A stretch of DNA of 64,000 bases from NCBI RefSeq assembly GCF_013389595.1, contig NZ_CP058306.1, positions 3,162,001 through 3,226,000 of the forward strand. The letters run 5' to 3'. This document shows positions 55,992-63,829 of the stretch, piece after piece; the stretch's first letter is position 1, and the number at the start of each line of letters is the position of its first letter. Made by a program: the position numbers and the translations under genes. The notes under the pieces were generated by a model. That model searched no databases, had not been told where the DNA came from, and saw only the letters and a list, made by a program, of their open reading frames with translations. This DNA comes from Flavobacterium sp. I3-2. Lineage in GTDB: Bacteria; Bacteroidota; Bacteroidia; Flavobacteriales; Flavobacteriaceae.

Positions 55992-56320
55992 CGAAACTTT
56001 GCAAACCTTGAGAAATCAAATGCAAAACCAAAGAAACAAAATACATCACGAAAAAAGCATAGAGAACGCTGAACAAATAAGCATATCACATAACAAGCAG
56101 TTTGGCAAAAGATCGGAATAACGGCTAAGTTAAACGTTCGTACTTTTTATGCCGCCAATGCTGTGAGCATTAGCTTTTTTTCTTAATTTAGTAAATAAAA
56201 ATTTGCTTTTGCACAATCTTGCTAAATTGAAACTTTGCGCTTCAATTTAGCAACACTGACGCTAGGACTCGAAACCTTGGTGGCAATTGTTTGACCAACC
56301 TCACAAATAAAAAATATCAA

Positions 56321-56937
56321 ATGGACAAAACAAACACAAATATTTGAAATTATTAGCTTTACTGCTGACAACATACAATATTATCCAGCATTCTATGAAA
56401 CACGAAAGTTGGATGCTTAAAAATTATGTAAAACACACTGAAATAGAAATTCCATTAGGATACTCTCGTTATGGTGGAGCAGTTGTTGATTTACTAAATG
56501 AAAATGAATATCCAAAAGATTTACGATTTGTTGCTCAACTTGACTTAGCACAATTTTCGCCATTTGACAGTTCAGGTTTGTTACCAAAGTCAGGACAACT
56601 TATTTTTTTTGCTGACATAATGAATGATATAGGTAAAGTAATTTATGCTGATACTGAAACACTGGAAGAACGATTTAGAGAATTAGAAGACGAAGATGAG
56701 GAAGAAGAAACAAACGAAGATGTAAAAATATGGGATTATTTTTTAGGTTCTGACAAATCAAAAATATTCGGAATTTATACACATTGCCAATATGAACAAA
56801 AAGAAATTGAAGAAATCACTTTTTCTGACAAAATTCTACTTCTACAAATAGGCGAAAATGGTTTTAGTAACGAAAGTATTTTTAGTGTAACAATTCAAAG
56901 AGAAGATTTGAAAAAACTTAATTTTGACAATTGTTAA
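56321..56937 (+). CDS. DUF1963 (YwqG-like) protein, 5' frame uncertain
   Basis: The clear frame runs from 56344 (TTG) to TAA 56937. Its matching segments are RYGGAVVDLLNENEYPKDLRFVAQLDLAQF, here split, then SGQLIFFADI, and near the end SDKILLLQIGENG and FSVTIQREDL, which fit DUF1963/YwqG proteins, a widespread soluble family of unknown role. An ATG at 56321 opens with MDKTNTN and ends at TGA, one frame shift short of joining the main frame, so either a single base is missing or extra near 56330, or translation starts later (for instance ATG 56395). Residues about 115-130 form an acidic insertion (EDEDEEEETNED). It is preceded by a cassette-type spacer. Confidence 0.65.
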
Positions 56938-57040
56938 TTTGCGTGGGGACAATCGTAACCAAGAAAACAACTACCGTCAACACAGTTTAGCGCAATGGTG
57001 AGTAAAGGCTAATCTCAAAGTTGGTTTACTTTTTTAACGT

Positions 57041-57127
57041 ACTCACCTATTTCATTTTTATTTATTAAATTTAAAAATCAAAATGGAGTTGCTAAGTTTT
57101 TGTTAATCGTAAAGTTTTATTTTTATG
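57041..57127 (+). repeat. Cassette-spacer core repeat, copy 1
   Basis: Between the DUF1963 and Crp genes. ACTCACCTATTTCATTTTTA is followed by a TTATTAAATTTAAAAATCAA block and then by GGAGTTGCTAAGTTTTTGTT and AATCGTAAAGTTTTATTTTT. The same order is found at 59475 and 60522. About 40 nt further, AACGTTGTAAGCAG precedes the next gene. Confidence 0.8.
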
Positions 57128-57172
57128 ATTTCCCAACTGCATGAAGCTACGAAAACGTTGTAAGCAGAAATT

Positions 57173-57763
57173 ATGAACCAGATATATCGTAATAAATTAA
57201 TACAAACATTTCAAATCAAAGAAGAATTGTTTGATGAACTATATTCATTGTTGCAATTTAAGGATGTATTGAAAAATGAATATCTCCTTAAAGAAAATGA
57301 CATTTGTTCCTTTATCGGTATAACATTAGATGGCTCATTGCGAACTTTTTATTCTAACGAAAACGGAGAGGAAATAAACTTCTTATTTCACTTTGACCAT
57401 CAACTTGAGGATATCGTTTTTACAGATTATGATAGTTTCTTACGTAGATCTACTTCAAAACTAAATATACAAGCATTAGAAAACTCTACAGTTTGTTTAA
57501 TCAGTTATGATAATTGGAATCAGCTTTCTAACAGTAGCATATACTGGCAACTTTTTTCGAAAAGAATGACAGAACAAGTCTATTTTTTTGCAAAAAAACG
57601 AATAGAAGATTTATTGTATTATTCTCCTGAAAACAGATATTTAAAACTTTTAAAGGAAAATCCCTTACTTTTTCAAAAAATCCCTCAAAGGCATCTCGCC
57701 AGTTATCTTGGAATTACGCCTCAATCATTAAGCAGAATCAGAAAACGCATTTGCACTAATTAA
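57173..57763 (+). CDS. Crp/Fnr-family transcription regulator
   Basis: 196 residues. A cyclic-nucleotide-binding-type beta barrel (about 20-120, with LLKENDICSFIGITLDGSLR) is followed by a short C-terminal helix-turn-helix (RHLASYLGITPQSLSRIRKR). Residues needed for cAMP binding are not evident, as in many Bacteroidota members, which act without cAMP. It begins a probable unit with the FAD monooxygenase, whose start lies 70 nt downstream, and may control it. No Fe-S cysteines of the Fnr type are seen. Confidence 0.88.
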   Translation: MNQIYRNKLIQTFQIKEELFDELYSLLQFKDVLKNEYLLKENDICSFIGITLDGSLRTFYSNENGEEINFLFHFDHQLEDIVFTDYDSFLRRSTSKLNIQALENSTVCLISYDNWNQLSNSSIYWQLFSKRMTEQVYFFAKKRIEDLLYYSPENRYLKLLKENPLLFQKIPQRHLASYLGITPQSLSRIRKRICTN

Positions 57764-57833
57764 CTTAAGTGAACGTTTTTTGATGACTTCATCGCTAATT
57801 TTATCTTTCAGATTATATCAAATTAATATTAAA

Positions 57834-58967
57834 ATGAAAGGAACAATAAGTATTATTGGAGCAGGAATTGGCGGATTAACAACAGCCTTAATACTGAAAC
57901 AGAAAGGAATCAAGCCAACCATTTTTGAAGGTTCTAAAGAAATTAAATCAGTTGGAGCAGGAATTATAATTGCAAATAATGCAATGCAAGTCTTTAAAGG
58001 ACTAGGTATTCATCGCAAAATTGAAAAAGCTGGGAATAAAATCTCGTTTATGAAAATTACAGATGATCAGCTAAACAATTTGAGTAAAATAGACCTAAGT
58101 ACTTACGAACAGAAATATGATGTTCAAAATACAGCCATTCATAGAGGAGTATTACAAAAAATACTCATAGACGAACTTGGTCTTGACCATATTCATTTAT
58201 CAAAACGACTTTCTAAAATTCAAAAATCAGAACTTTTGAAGCTGACTTTTGAAGACAATTCAACGATTGAAAGTGACATTGTAATTGGAGCAGATGGAAT
58301 AAAATCAGTAGTTAGAAATCAATTATTTGAAAAAAGCACATTACGCGACTCAAAACAAATTTGTTGGAGAGGTATTTGTGAAACACATTTACCTCAAAAA
58401 TATCATAACGAGCTTAATGAAGCTTGGGGAAAGGGAAAACGCTTTGGCTTTGTAAAAATAAGTGATAAAGAAGTGTATTGGTATGCGTTGGCAAATTCAA
58501 AAAATTTAGAGCCCAACAATATAAATTTAGCAGATTATTTTAGTGAATTTCATGTTGATATTATAAATATAATTTCAGTCACTAATAAAGAGAAAATTAT
58601 AGTGAGTGATGTTTTTGATCTAAAACCAATCGACAAATGGCAAAGTAAAAATATATGCTTAGTAGGTGATGCAGCTCACGCCACTACGCCAAACTTGGGA
58701 CAAGGAGCTTGTCAAGCTATTGAAGACGCGTACGTATTAGGTGAACTTTTGAGTAAGAATATCCCTATTGGAAACGCCTTTAAAAAGTATGAAAATATAA
58801 GAAGAAAAAAAGCACTTGCGATTGTAAATACAAGTTGGAGAATTGGAAAAATGGCACATATTGAAAATAAGTATGGAATATGGTTGCGAAATTTGGCAAT
58901 GAAAAATACACCAAAATCAGTCAATAAAAAAAGTATGGATAAGATTTTCAGCTTAAACGTAATTTAA
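57834..58967 (+). CDS. FAD-dependent monooxygenase (PHBH/UbiH fold)
   Basis: 377 residues from ATG 57834, preferred to the ATG at 57780 because it places the dinucleotide motif at the N-terminus: SIIGAGIGGLTTALILKQ (GxGxxG). GADGIKSVVRNQLF is the DG motif, and CLVGDAAHATTPNLGQGACQ the GD motif, all as in group A flavin monooxygenases. It would hydroxylate an aromatic or similar substrate using NAD(P)H and O2 in the cytosol; TetX-like tetracycline inactivation is another possibility, not demonstrable by sequence. The DUF3995 gene starts 5 nt downstream. Confidence 0.9.
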   Translation: MKGTISIIGAGIGGLTTALILKQKGIKPTIFEGSKEIKSVGAGIIIANNAMQVFKGLGIHRKIEKAGNKISFMKITDDQLNNLSKIDLSTYEQKYDVQNTAIHRGVLQKILIDELGLDHIHLSKRLSKIQKSELLKLTFEDNSTIESDIVIGADGIKSVVRNQLFEKSTLRDSKQICWRGICETHLPQKYHNELNEAWGKGKRFGFVKISDKEVYWYALANSKNLEPNNINLADYFSEFHVDIINIISVTNKEKIIVSDVFDLKPIDKWQSKNICLVGDAAHATTPNLGQGACQAIEDAYVLGELLSKNIPIGNAFKKYENIRRKKALAIVNTSWRIGKMAHIENKYGIWLRNLAMKNTPKSVNKKSMDKIFSLNVI

Positions 58968-58972
58968 ACTAT

Positions 58973-59401
58973 ATGGTAACAATAATAGCGGTTCTTTTAA
59001 TTAGTATTTTTTCATTGCTTGCTTCAATCCATTTTTACTGGGCATTTGGAGGAAAACGTTGGAATGATTCTGTTATACCAACTAAAAAAAATAATGCACA
59101 AGCAAGAATGCCAGGTATAATAACAACATTAATTGTTGCATTTGGTTTATTAGGTTTTGGGCTTGTTGTTTTGTTGAATATAATAGATTTTAAACGATCA
59201 TTATTGCTCGAGTCTGTTCAGCTATATGGACTTTGGTTAATCGCAAGTATTTTTATCCTAAGAGCTATTGGTGAATTTAAATATATTGGTTTCTTCAAGA
59301 AAATTGATCAAACAAAATTTGGAAAAAACGACACAAGGTACTATTCTCCATTATGTTTATTAATTGGATTATTGGCAATTTTATTAAAACTATTGACGTA
59401 A
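58973..59401 (+). CDS. DUF3995 membrane protein
   Basis: 142 residues, four hydrophobic helices. ASIHFYWAFGGKRWNDSVIP near the start, then ARMPGIITTLIVAFGLLGFG and LWLIASIFILRAIGEFKYIG, match the DUF3995 family, inner-membrane proteins of unknown role. It follows the monooxygenase by 5 nt, so the pair is co-transcribed. Confidence 0.82.
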   Translation: MVTIIAVLLISIFSLLASIHFYWAFGGKRWNDSVIPTKKNNAQARMPGIITTLIVAFGLLGFGLVVLLNIIDFKRSLLLESVQLYGLWLIASIFILRAIGEFKYIGFFKKIDQTKFGKNDTRYYSPLCLLIGLLAILLKLLT

Positions 59402-59474
59402 AACTATCGGTAACTCAAGTTTGGTTCAATGAGTAATAAATATTAAATTCGAAGTTGATTTTCTTTTTTGTTGC

Positions 59475-59559
59475 ACTCGCTTATTTCATTTTTTTAATAA
59501 ATTTAAAAATCAAAAAGGCGTTGCTTAGTTTTGGTCAATCGTAAAGTTTTATTTTTCGT
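59475..59559 (+). repeat. Cassette-spacer core repeat, copy 2
   Basis: ACTCGCTTATTTCATTTTTT, then a TTAATAAATTTAAAAATCAA block and GGCGTTGCTTAGTTTTGGTC followed by AATCGTAAAGTTTTATTTTT, between the DUF3995 and esterase genes. Most positions equal copies 1 and 3. Confidence 0.8.
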
Positions 59560-59628
59560 TGCTTAGTTAAGTACCAAAACGTAGTACGTCTATTTAAAAC
59601 GACATTTTACAAAAAATAAATATAAAAT

Positions 59629-60447
59629 ATGAAATTCATTTATTACAACTTAATTTTTATACTTGTAACATTAACAAGTTGCTCAAACTCATCACAGCCA
59701 AACGACCCTATTCCAGAATACGAAACTTTTAAAATTCAATCTAAACAAGTTGGAGAAGAAAGAGTAGTGAATGTTTGGACACCAGAAAATTATAATGCAA
59801 GTAAAGACTCTTTGCCCGTAATGTATATGGCAGATGGTGGAATAAAAGAAGATTTTCCTCACATTGCAAATACTTTGGATAAACTAATTAAAGAAAAGAA
59901 AATAAAACCTTTAATACTTGTCGGAATTGAAAACACGCAACGAAGAAGAGATTTGACAGGCTTTACAGAAGTAGCGAAAGACAAAGAAATTGCACCAGTT
60001 GTTGGTGGTTCAGATAAATTTAGAGCATTTATCAAAGACGAACTTTTCACTGAAATTAAAAATCGATACAGAACAACATCTGAAAAAAGTATAATTGGAG
60101 AATCTGCATCAGGACTTTTTGTAATGGAAACATTTTTTCTAACACCAGAAATGTTTGACAATTATATCGCATTTGACCCATCACTTTGGTGGAACAATCA
60201 TTATTTGGTAAAAACGGCAAAAGAACATTTAGCGAAATTCCCAACTTCAGAAAAACGAATTTGGTTTGCAGGGTCAGATGCAGAAGATATTTCGCCTTTT
60301 ACAAAAGAATTAGCTGACATTTTCAAAAAAGAGAACAAAGAAAATGTCAAATGGAAATTTTCGAACGAACCAAAAGAAAGTCATATAACAATTTTCAGAG
60401 CAACAAAGGAAAAAGCAATTATTTGGACACTAAACAAAACTGAATAA
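59629..60447 (+). CDS. Esterase-type alpha/beta-hydrolase lipoprotein (Fes/IroE-like)
   Basis: 272 residues. Lipoprotein signal ends at Cys18 (LVTLTSC/SNSS), so it is outside the cytoplasm. The fold is that of the putative-esterase (D) family: RVVNVWTPENYN, YMADGGIKEDFPHI (oxyanion region), VGIENTQRRRDLTG, IIGESASGLFVMETFF with the nucleophile Ser in GESASG, and a late His in ESHITIF; DPSLWWNNHYL is also typical. It may hydrolyse siderophore or other esters in the periplasm or at the surface. Single gene between two copies of the spacer repeat. Confidence 0.88.
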   Translation: MKFIYYNLIFILVTLTSCSNSSQPNDPIPEYETFKIQSKQVGEERVVNVWTPENYNASKDSLPVMYMADGGIKEDFPHIANTLDKLIKEKKIKPLILVGIENTQRRRDLTGFTEVAKDKEIAPVVGGSDKFRAFIKDELFTEIKNRYRTTSEKSIIGESASGLFVMETFFLTPEMFDNYIAFDPSLWWNNHYLVKTAKEHLAKFPTSEKRIWFAGSDAEDISPFTKELADIFKKENKENVKWKFSNEPKESHITIFRATKEKAIIWTLNKTE

Positions 60448-60521
60448 AAAGCTGAATACACAACATCGGTTTTTCGAAATGACAGTCTAGTGTAAATATA
60501 GAAAGCTTCTTTTTTTTTTTG

Positions 60522-60617
60522 TCGCAATCGTCATTTCAATTTTTATTATTAAATTTAAAAATCAAATAGGCGTAGCTTAGTTTTGGTTAATGATAAAGTT
60601 TCTGCTTTATTTTTCGC
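60522..60617 (+). repeat. Cassette-spacer core repeat, copy 3
   Basis: GTCGCAATCGTCATTTCAAT followed by TTTTATTATTAAATTTAAAA and GGCGTAGCTTAGTTTTGGTT, then AATGATAAAGTTTCTGCTTT, between the esterase gene and the gene at 60666. GGCGTAGC can pair with GCTACATGCGCC 60 nt on, a hairpin. Confidence 0.8.
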
Positions 60618-60665
60618 TACATGCGCCAAGCTTCGTCACATAAACAGTAATTTTAAACAGAACAT

Positions 60666-61157
60666 ATGTGGACACATAAAAACACTTTTGGAGTAGGCGG
60701 ACTTGAAAATATTGGATATGTTTCCAACCAAGATTTTTTAATTGTTTTGTCAAGTCAAGGACAAGGTATTTTTGATTGCAAGACAGGAGAAAAAGTTGCA
60801 AGAAAACATGACGACTCTGATTGGTGGCACAAATTAAACAAGTCAACAAATTCAATTGTTGGTTTTGACTTTTTAGCAAACATAGAAATTAATACTTGCG
60901 GACTTTATGGAGAAGATAATTTATCAAAGACAACACAAGACGGTTGGACATTGATTATTTCTGACCCGGAACCAGATGACAAACCCTTTGAAAGATATTT
61001 AGTGAATAGGATTTATCTGCAATCACCTGACAGAAAAGTAAAAATTTTTGTAGGAAAAAACGGTGCCTGTGAGCTACGAGCTTTCGGTTTTTCCGACACT
61101 GGTAACACGTTCATAATTGCTCTAAGTTGTGATTTGATAATTTATAGTAGAACATAA
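60666..61157 (+). CDS. Protein of unknown function (single-gene unit)
   Basis: 163 residues, soluble, no signal peptide or membrane helix. Beta-rich with Gly and Trp (FGVGGLENIGYVSNQDFLIV, DDSDWWHKLNKST, VKIFVGKNGACELRAF), perhaps a WD/propeller-like blade series or a small beta sandwich. No family recognised. It lies between a spacer repeat upstream and a decayed gene downstream, like other single-gene units of the region. Confidence 0.55.
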   Translation: MWTHKNTFGVGGLENIGYVSNQDFLIVLSSQGQGIFDCKTGEKVARKHDDSDWWHKLNKSTNSIVGFDFLANIEINTCGLYGEDNLSKTTQDGWTLIISDPEPDDKPFERYLVNRIYLQSPDRKVKIFVGKNGACELRAFGFSDTGNTFIIALSCDLIIYSRT

Positions 61158-62002
61158 ACACTACGATAAAAAAAAAACAGCTTACACGGTTTTGTATCAT
61201 ATTATACAGATGTACAAAAGATTAAATTTAGTTTTTCAAATGGCTTTTAGCTATAGTTTGGGCTTTCAATTCATAATTCCAACTACAACACAAAGCACTA
61301 AACTTTAGCGAAAATATCAAACACTTTCTAGATTTTTTTTTTAAAATGGATATACTTTCTTTTCTAAATGCTTTAAGTGATATGGAAATTGCATATTTCT
61401 ATACTTATCGTTTTCCTCAATATTGAAAAAAAATGCAAATTGAACTGAAAAACTACATATTTCATAAGAGAAAATTAACTAAAAATTAAATTTCAAATTT
61501 AATCCAAAAAGAAAAAAAACTCATTGAGAATGCTTGTAATCGATGTGGTTCAACAAAATTATTTCAATATGATATTGATGATCACACAATTGATACTAGA
61601 TATTTTAGTAAATATAACAAACCAAAAATAGATGAAGCTATGTCTTTAAAGTTTGTTAAGATTTCGCAAAAAGAATGTATAGTCTGTGGTCAAAAAATTA
61701 AACGATTTAATAGAACAAAAAGAATATTATATCTTGTCATTTGTATAATTATTATGTTTTTGATGAGAAACATCTTTGGCTAAAATTTTTTTTACGAAAT
61801 TTCAGGTTAAAGTAAATATAAAAATTTATGTGTGTTTTTCTGACATTAGTCTTTTATATTAATTTTTTTTAAATTTAATAAATAATAGGCTATTACTTTT
61901 CTTCTACAAGATTAAAAGTTTTGACTTTCTAATCCATTACAATCGGCAATATATGTCCGATTAGTAGTAATTTTATTAAAAAAGAGTAATTACATTATTA
62001 AA
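61158..62002. other. Gene-free stretch with one decayed gene
   Basis: 845 bp without an intact gene. 61346-61783 is a recognisable pseudogene. The parts before it (61158-61345) and after it (61784-62002) hold only A+T-rich DNA with weak similarity to the spacer type (ACACGGTTTTG and ACAACACAAAGC); nothing coding is seen. Confidence 0.5.
61346..61783 (+). pseudogene. Decayed zinc-ribbon/membrane-tail protein with two in-frame stops
   Basis: One frame of 146 codons keeps a coherent protein from ATG 61346 to TAA 61783 apart from TGA at 61424 and TAA at 61487. It starts MDILSFLNALSDMEIAYFYT, has a CNRCGS ... CIVCGQ pair (two CxxC about 45 residues apart, a treble-clef or zinc-ribbon pattern) and ends with a hydrophobic tail (ILYLVICIIIMFLMRNIFG). 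There is no frameshift, only the two stops, so decay is by point mutation and may be recent. The different stops argue against recoding. Family not named; role unknown. Confidence 0.65.
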
Positions 62003-62608
62003 GTGTATAAAATTGTACCATTTGAAATACATATTACTACAAACTATTTGACCCCATGTCGTCAAAATGAGTTTATTGCTGTATGTGCTAAGATTGATGC
62101 CAAACCATTAATGATAGAACTTTCGGCGGGTAAATTTATAAAACAACCTATGTTTAGTAAAATAGTATTTTCAGATAACATTAAAAATGTTTTAGCCATT
62201 TCTACCGAATTATCAAAACATTTAACTAAAGAGAATTTTATAATTAAACGTCTCAAAATTGAGATTCCTGCAGAAAATTTCGATTTATTTCAAAATTATA
62301 AATCTTCTTTTCAAAAATATTTTGAATGGCACGGGAAAATTGATTATTCTCAAATTGATAATTTAAATGAGATTTGTAAAAAACACAACGTGCATTTATC
62401 ATTAAATTCATTAAAAAATGAAAGTAATAAACGTTTTATCACTTTGAGAGAATTTGGATCTAAAATTGAATTTGAAAACAGAGTAAATAAACTCGTAAAA
62501 GACCTTAAAAAAGGTAATTGGACAATTTTTAAACAAGAAGCAGAATATTGTATTTATGATAACAATAAATTTCTAGATACAGGCTGGCTACCTCAATTAG
62601 AGAATTAA
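62003..62608 (+). CDS. Partner of an AbiEii-like nucleotidyltransferase; two HxT/HxS motifs
   Basis: 201 residues from a GTG at 62003 (no ATG in frame; start uncertain). No signal peptide. The protein has IHITT (His10) and VHLSLN (His131), each of the HxT/S form that defines 2H phosphoesterases, and conserved-looking ends FITLREFGSK and FLDTGWLPQ. Lys/Glu-rich helices lie between. It ends 2 nt before the nucleotidyltransferase gene, so the two are translationally coupled. A toxin-antitoxin or two-enzyme unit is possible. The 2H assignment is a hypothesis; the spacing of the two motifs is larger than usual. Confidence 0.6.
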   Translation: MYKIVPFEIHITTNYLTPCRQNEFIAVCAKIDAKPLMIELSAGKFIKQPMFSKIVFSDNIKNVLAISTELSKHLTKENFIIKRLKIEIPAENFDLFQNYKSSFQKYFEWHGKIDYSQIDNLNEICKKHNVHLSLNSLKNESNKRFITLREFGSKIEFENRVNKLVKDLKKGNWTIFKQEAEYCIYDNNKFLDTGWLPQLEN

Positions 62609-62610
62609 AA

Positions 62611-63660
62611 ATGGAAACAACCGAATACAAAAAATTTGAGATGATAGCTCACGAAGCTTTTATTCGTAGAGCTGCTTTAATCAATTCTCCTTTTATGTTA
62701 AAAGGTAGTTATGTAACTCGACAATATTTCAATAATTCTAAAGATAGAATTCCTGCTGACCTTGATTGGGTTTACCTAAACAAAATCAATGATGAAGATA
62801 CTGCAAAAGAAATATTTAATAAATGGGCTACTGAAATAACTGAACTTAAATTAAATGATGGGGTAAAATTTAGATCTTTTAAGGAAAATGAATTTTGGAG
62901 AAAAATTGACTATGCTATGGCAGATGATTTTCCAACAGTTAATACTGATTTAATATGTTGGGTTGGAGAAACTAAACTTGATATTGATATAGACATTTCA
63001 TTTAACTTGGATATTGACCACTCGCCAATTTCATTAATTTATAAACCAATTAATGGAGAATTTTTTATTATAGCTAACACTGTTCCATTAAGTTTACAAG
63101 TGTCTTGGAAAATACACCAAACACTGGTAAGGCCTCGTTTTAAGGACTTATTTGATTTAATACATTTAGTTCAAAACCATAGCTTTGATAAAAAAACATT
63201 AGAATTATCTAAACAGGCACTTATCAAGGAATGCAAAGCAGACAATGTGGATTTAAATAAATTGGTTTATTTTCTGAATTATGAAATTGACAAACTTTTC
63301 CCAAATAATTCCATTAATGAAAATTGGGATTATTGGAGGCTTCAAATAAAAAAACAAAATTATACTGAGAGAAATATTTTAAATTATGATAGTGCAGCTG
63401 ATTTAACAGACGTAGATAAATTACCTGTCAGTTTATCTATTTTTCTAAAACAATTTAAAGAAACATTGGAAAGTAAAGGGCTAAATATAGAATTAATTAC
63501 TGATTTAAAAATCTCTCCTACAAAGGATAAAACAAAGCTTGATGGGACAAATACCAATTTAAATCAAAATACCGTTCAACTGCAAGATAGTAAAAAACCA
63601 ATTGTGTTGGCTAAACAGAAAGTTAGTATTTGGAATAGTATTAAAAAGATATTTAAATAA
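62611..63660 (+). CDS. AbiEii/AbiGii-toxin-like nucleotidyltransferase
   Basis: 349 residues. The polymerase-beta-type nucleotidyltransferase core is visible: GS at residues 32-33 in MLKGSYVTRQYF, the acidic pair D50-x-D52 in PADLDWV, and the third acid in LDIDIDIS (Asp126 or 128). RPRFKDLFDLIHLVQNHSF matches the RxKDxxDL segment of AbiEii and related proteins such as MenT toxins. The C-terminal 60 residues are Asn/Lys-rich and end in a basic amphipathic helix. AbiEii proteins transfer nucleotides to tRNA or other targets in abortive-infection systems. The usual antitoxin AbiEi is absent; a different gene sits upstream. Confidence 0.82.
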   Translation: METTEYKKFEMIAHEAFIRRAALINSPFMLKGSYVTRQYFNNSKDRIPADLDWVYLNKINDEDTAKEIFNKWATEITELKLNDGVKFRSFKENEFWRKIDYAMADDFPTVNTDLICWVGETKLDIDIDISFNLDIDHSPISLIYKPINGEFFIIANTVPLSLQVSWKIHQTLVRPRFKDLFDLIHLVQNHSFDKKTLELSKQALIKECKADNVDLNKLVYFLNYEIDKLFPNNSINENWDYWRLQIKKQNYTERNILNYDSAADLTDVDKLPVSLSIFLKQFKETLESKGLNIELITDLKISPTKDKTKLDGTNTNLNQNTVQLQDSKKPIVLAKQKVSIWNSIKKIFK

Positions 63661-63829
63661 AACTTAATCTAACTCGTTGTTTGAAAAAGAACTTAATTCA
63701 GTCTAAATTGAACGTTTCGGATTTGATTTTTTTTTCTTCGATAAATTACAAGACTGTTTGATTTCATTGTAAAGTACAACCAAAAAAAAATATTTTAAAC
63801 GAAAATAAAATCACAAATAAAAGGGACAA

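Larger units (their letters stand above)
55596..56343. other. Gene-free spacer: two small pseudogenes and a cassette-type repeat
   Basis: About 750 bp between two coding genes. It holds remnants of a WG-repeat protein (55690-55797) and a DUF4375-like protein (55794-55991), then 250 bp of spacer with a hairpin (GCTAAATTGAA ... TTCAATTTAGC, near 56220-56252) and the phrase ATAACAAGCAGTTTGGC. Nothing else coding is seen. Confidence 0.5.

Noticed and set aside
60607..60879. Minus-strand 90-residue ORF over the 60666 gene
   Set aside because: Lies antisense across the spacer and the start of the plus-strand gene; composition is that of a shadow frame.
61424..61489. In-frame TGA and TAA as possible recoding (selenocysteine or read-through)
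   Set aside because: Two different stops within 22 codons, no SECIS-like structure seen and decay common in the neighbourhood; point mutation is simpler.
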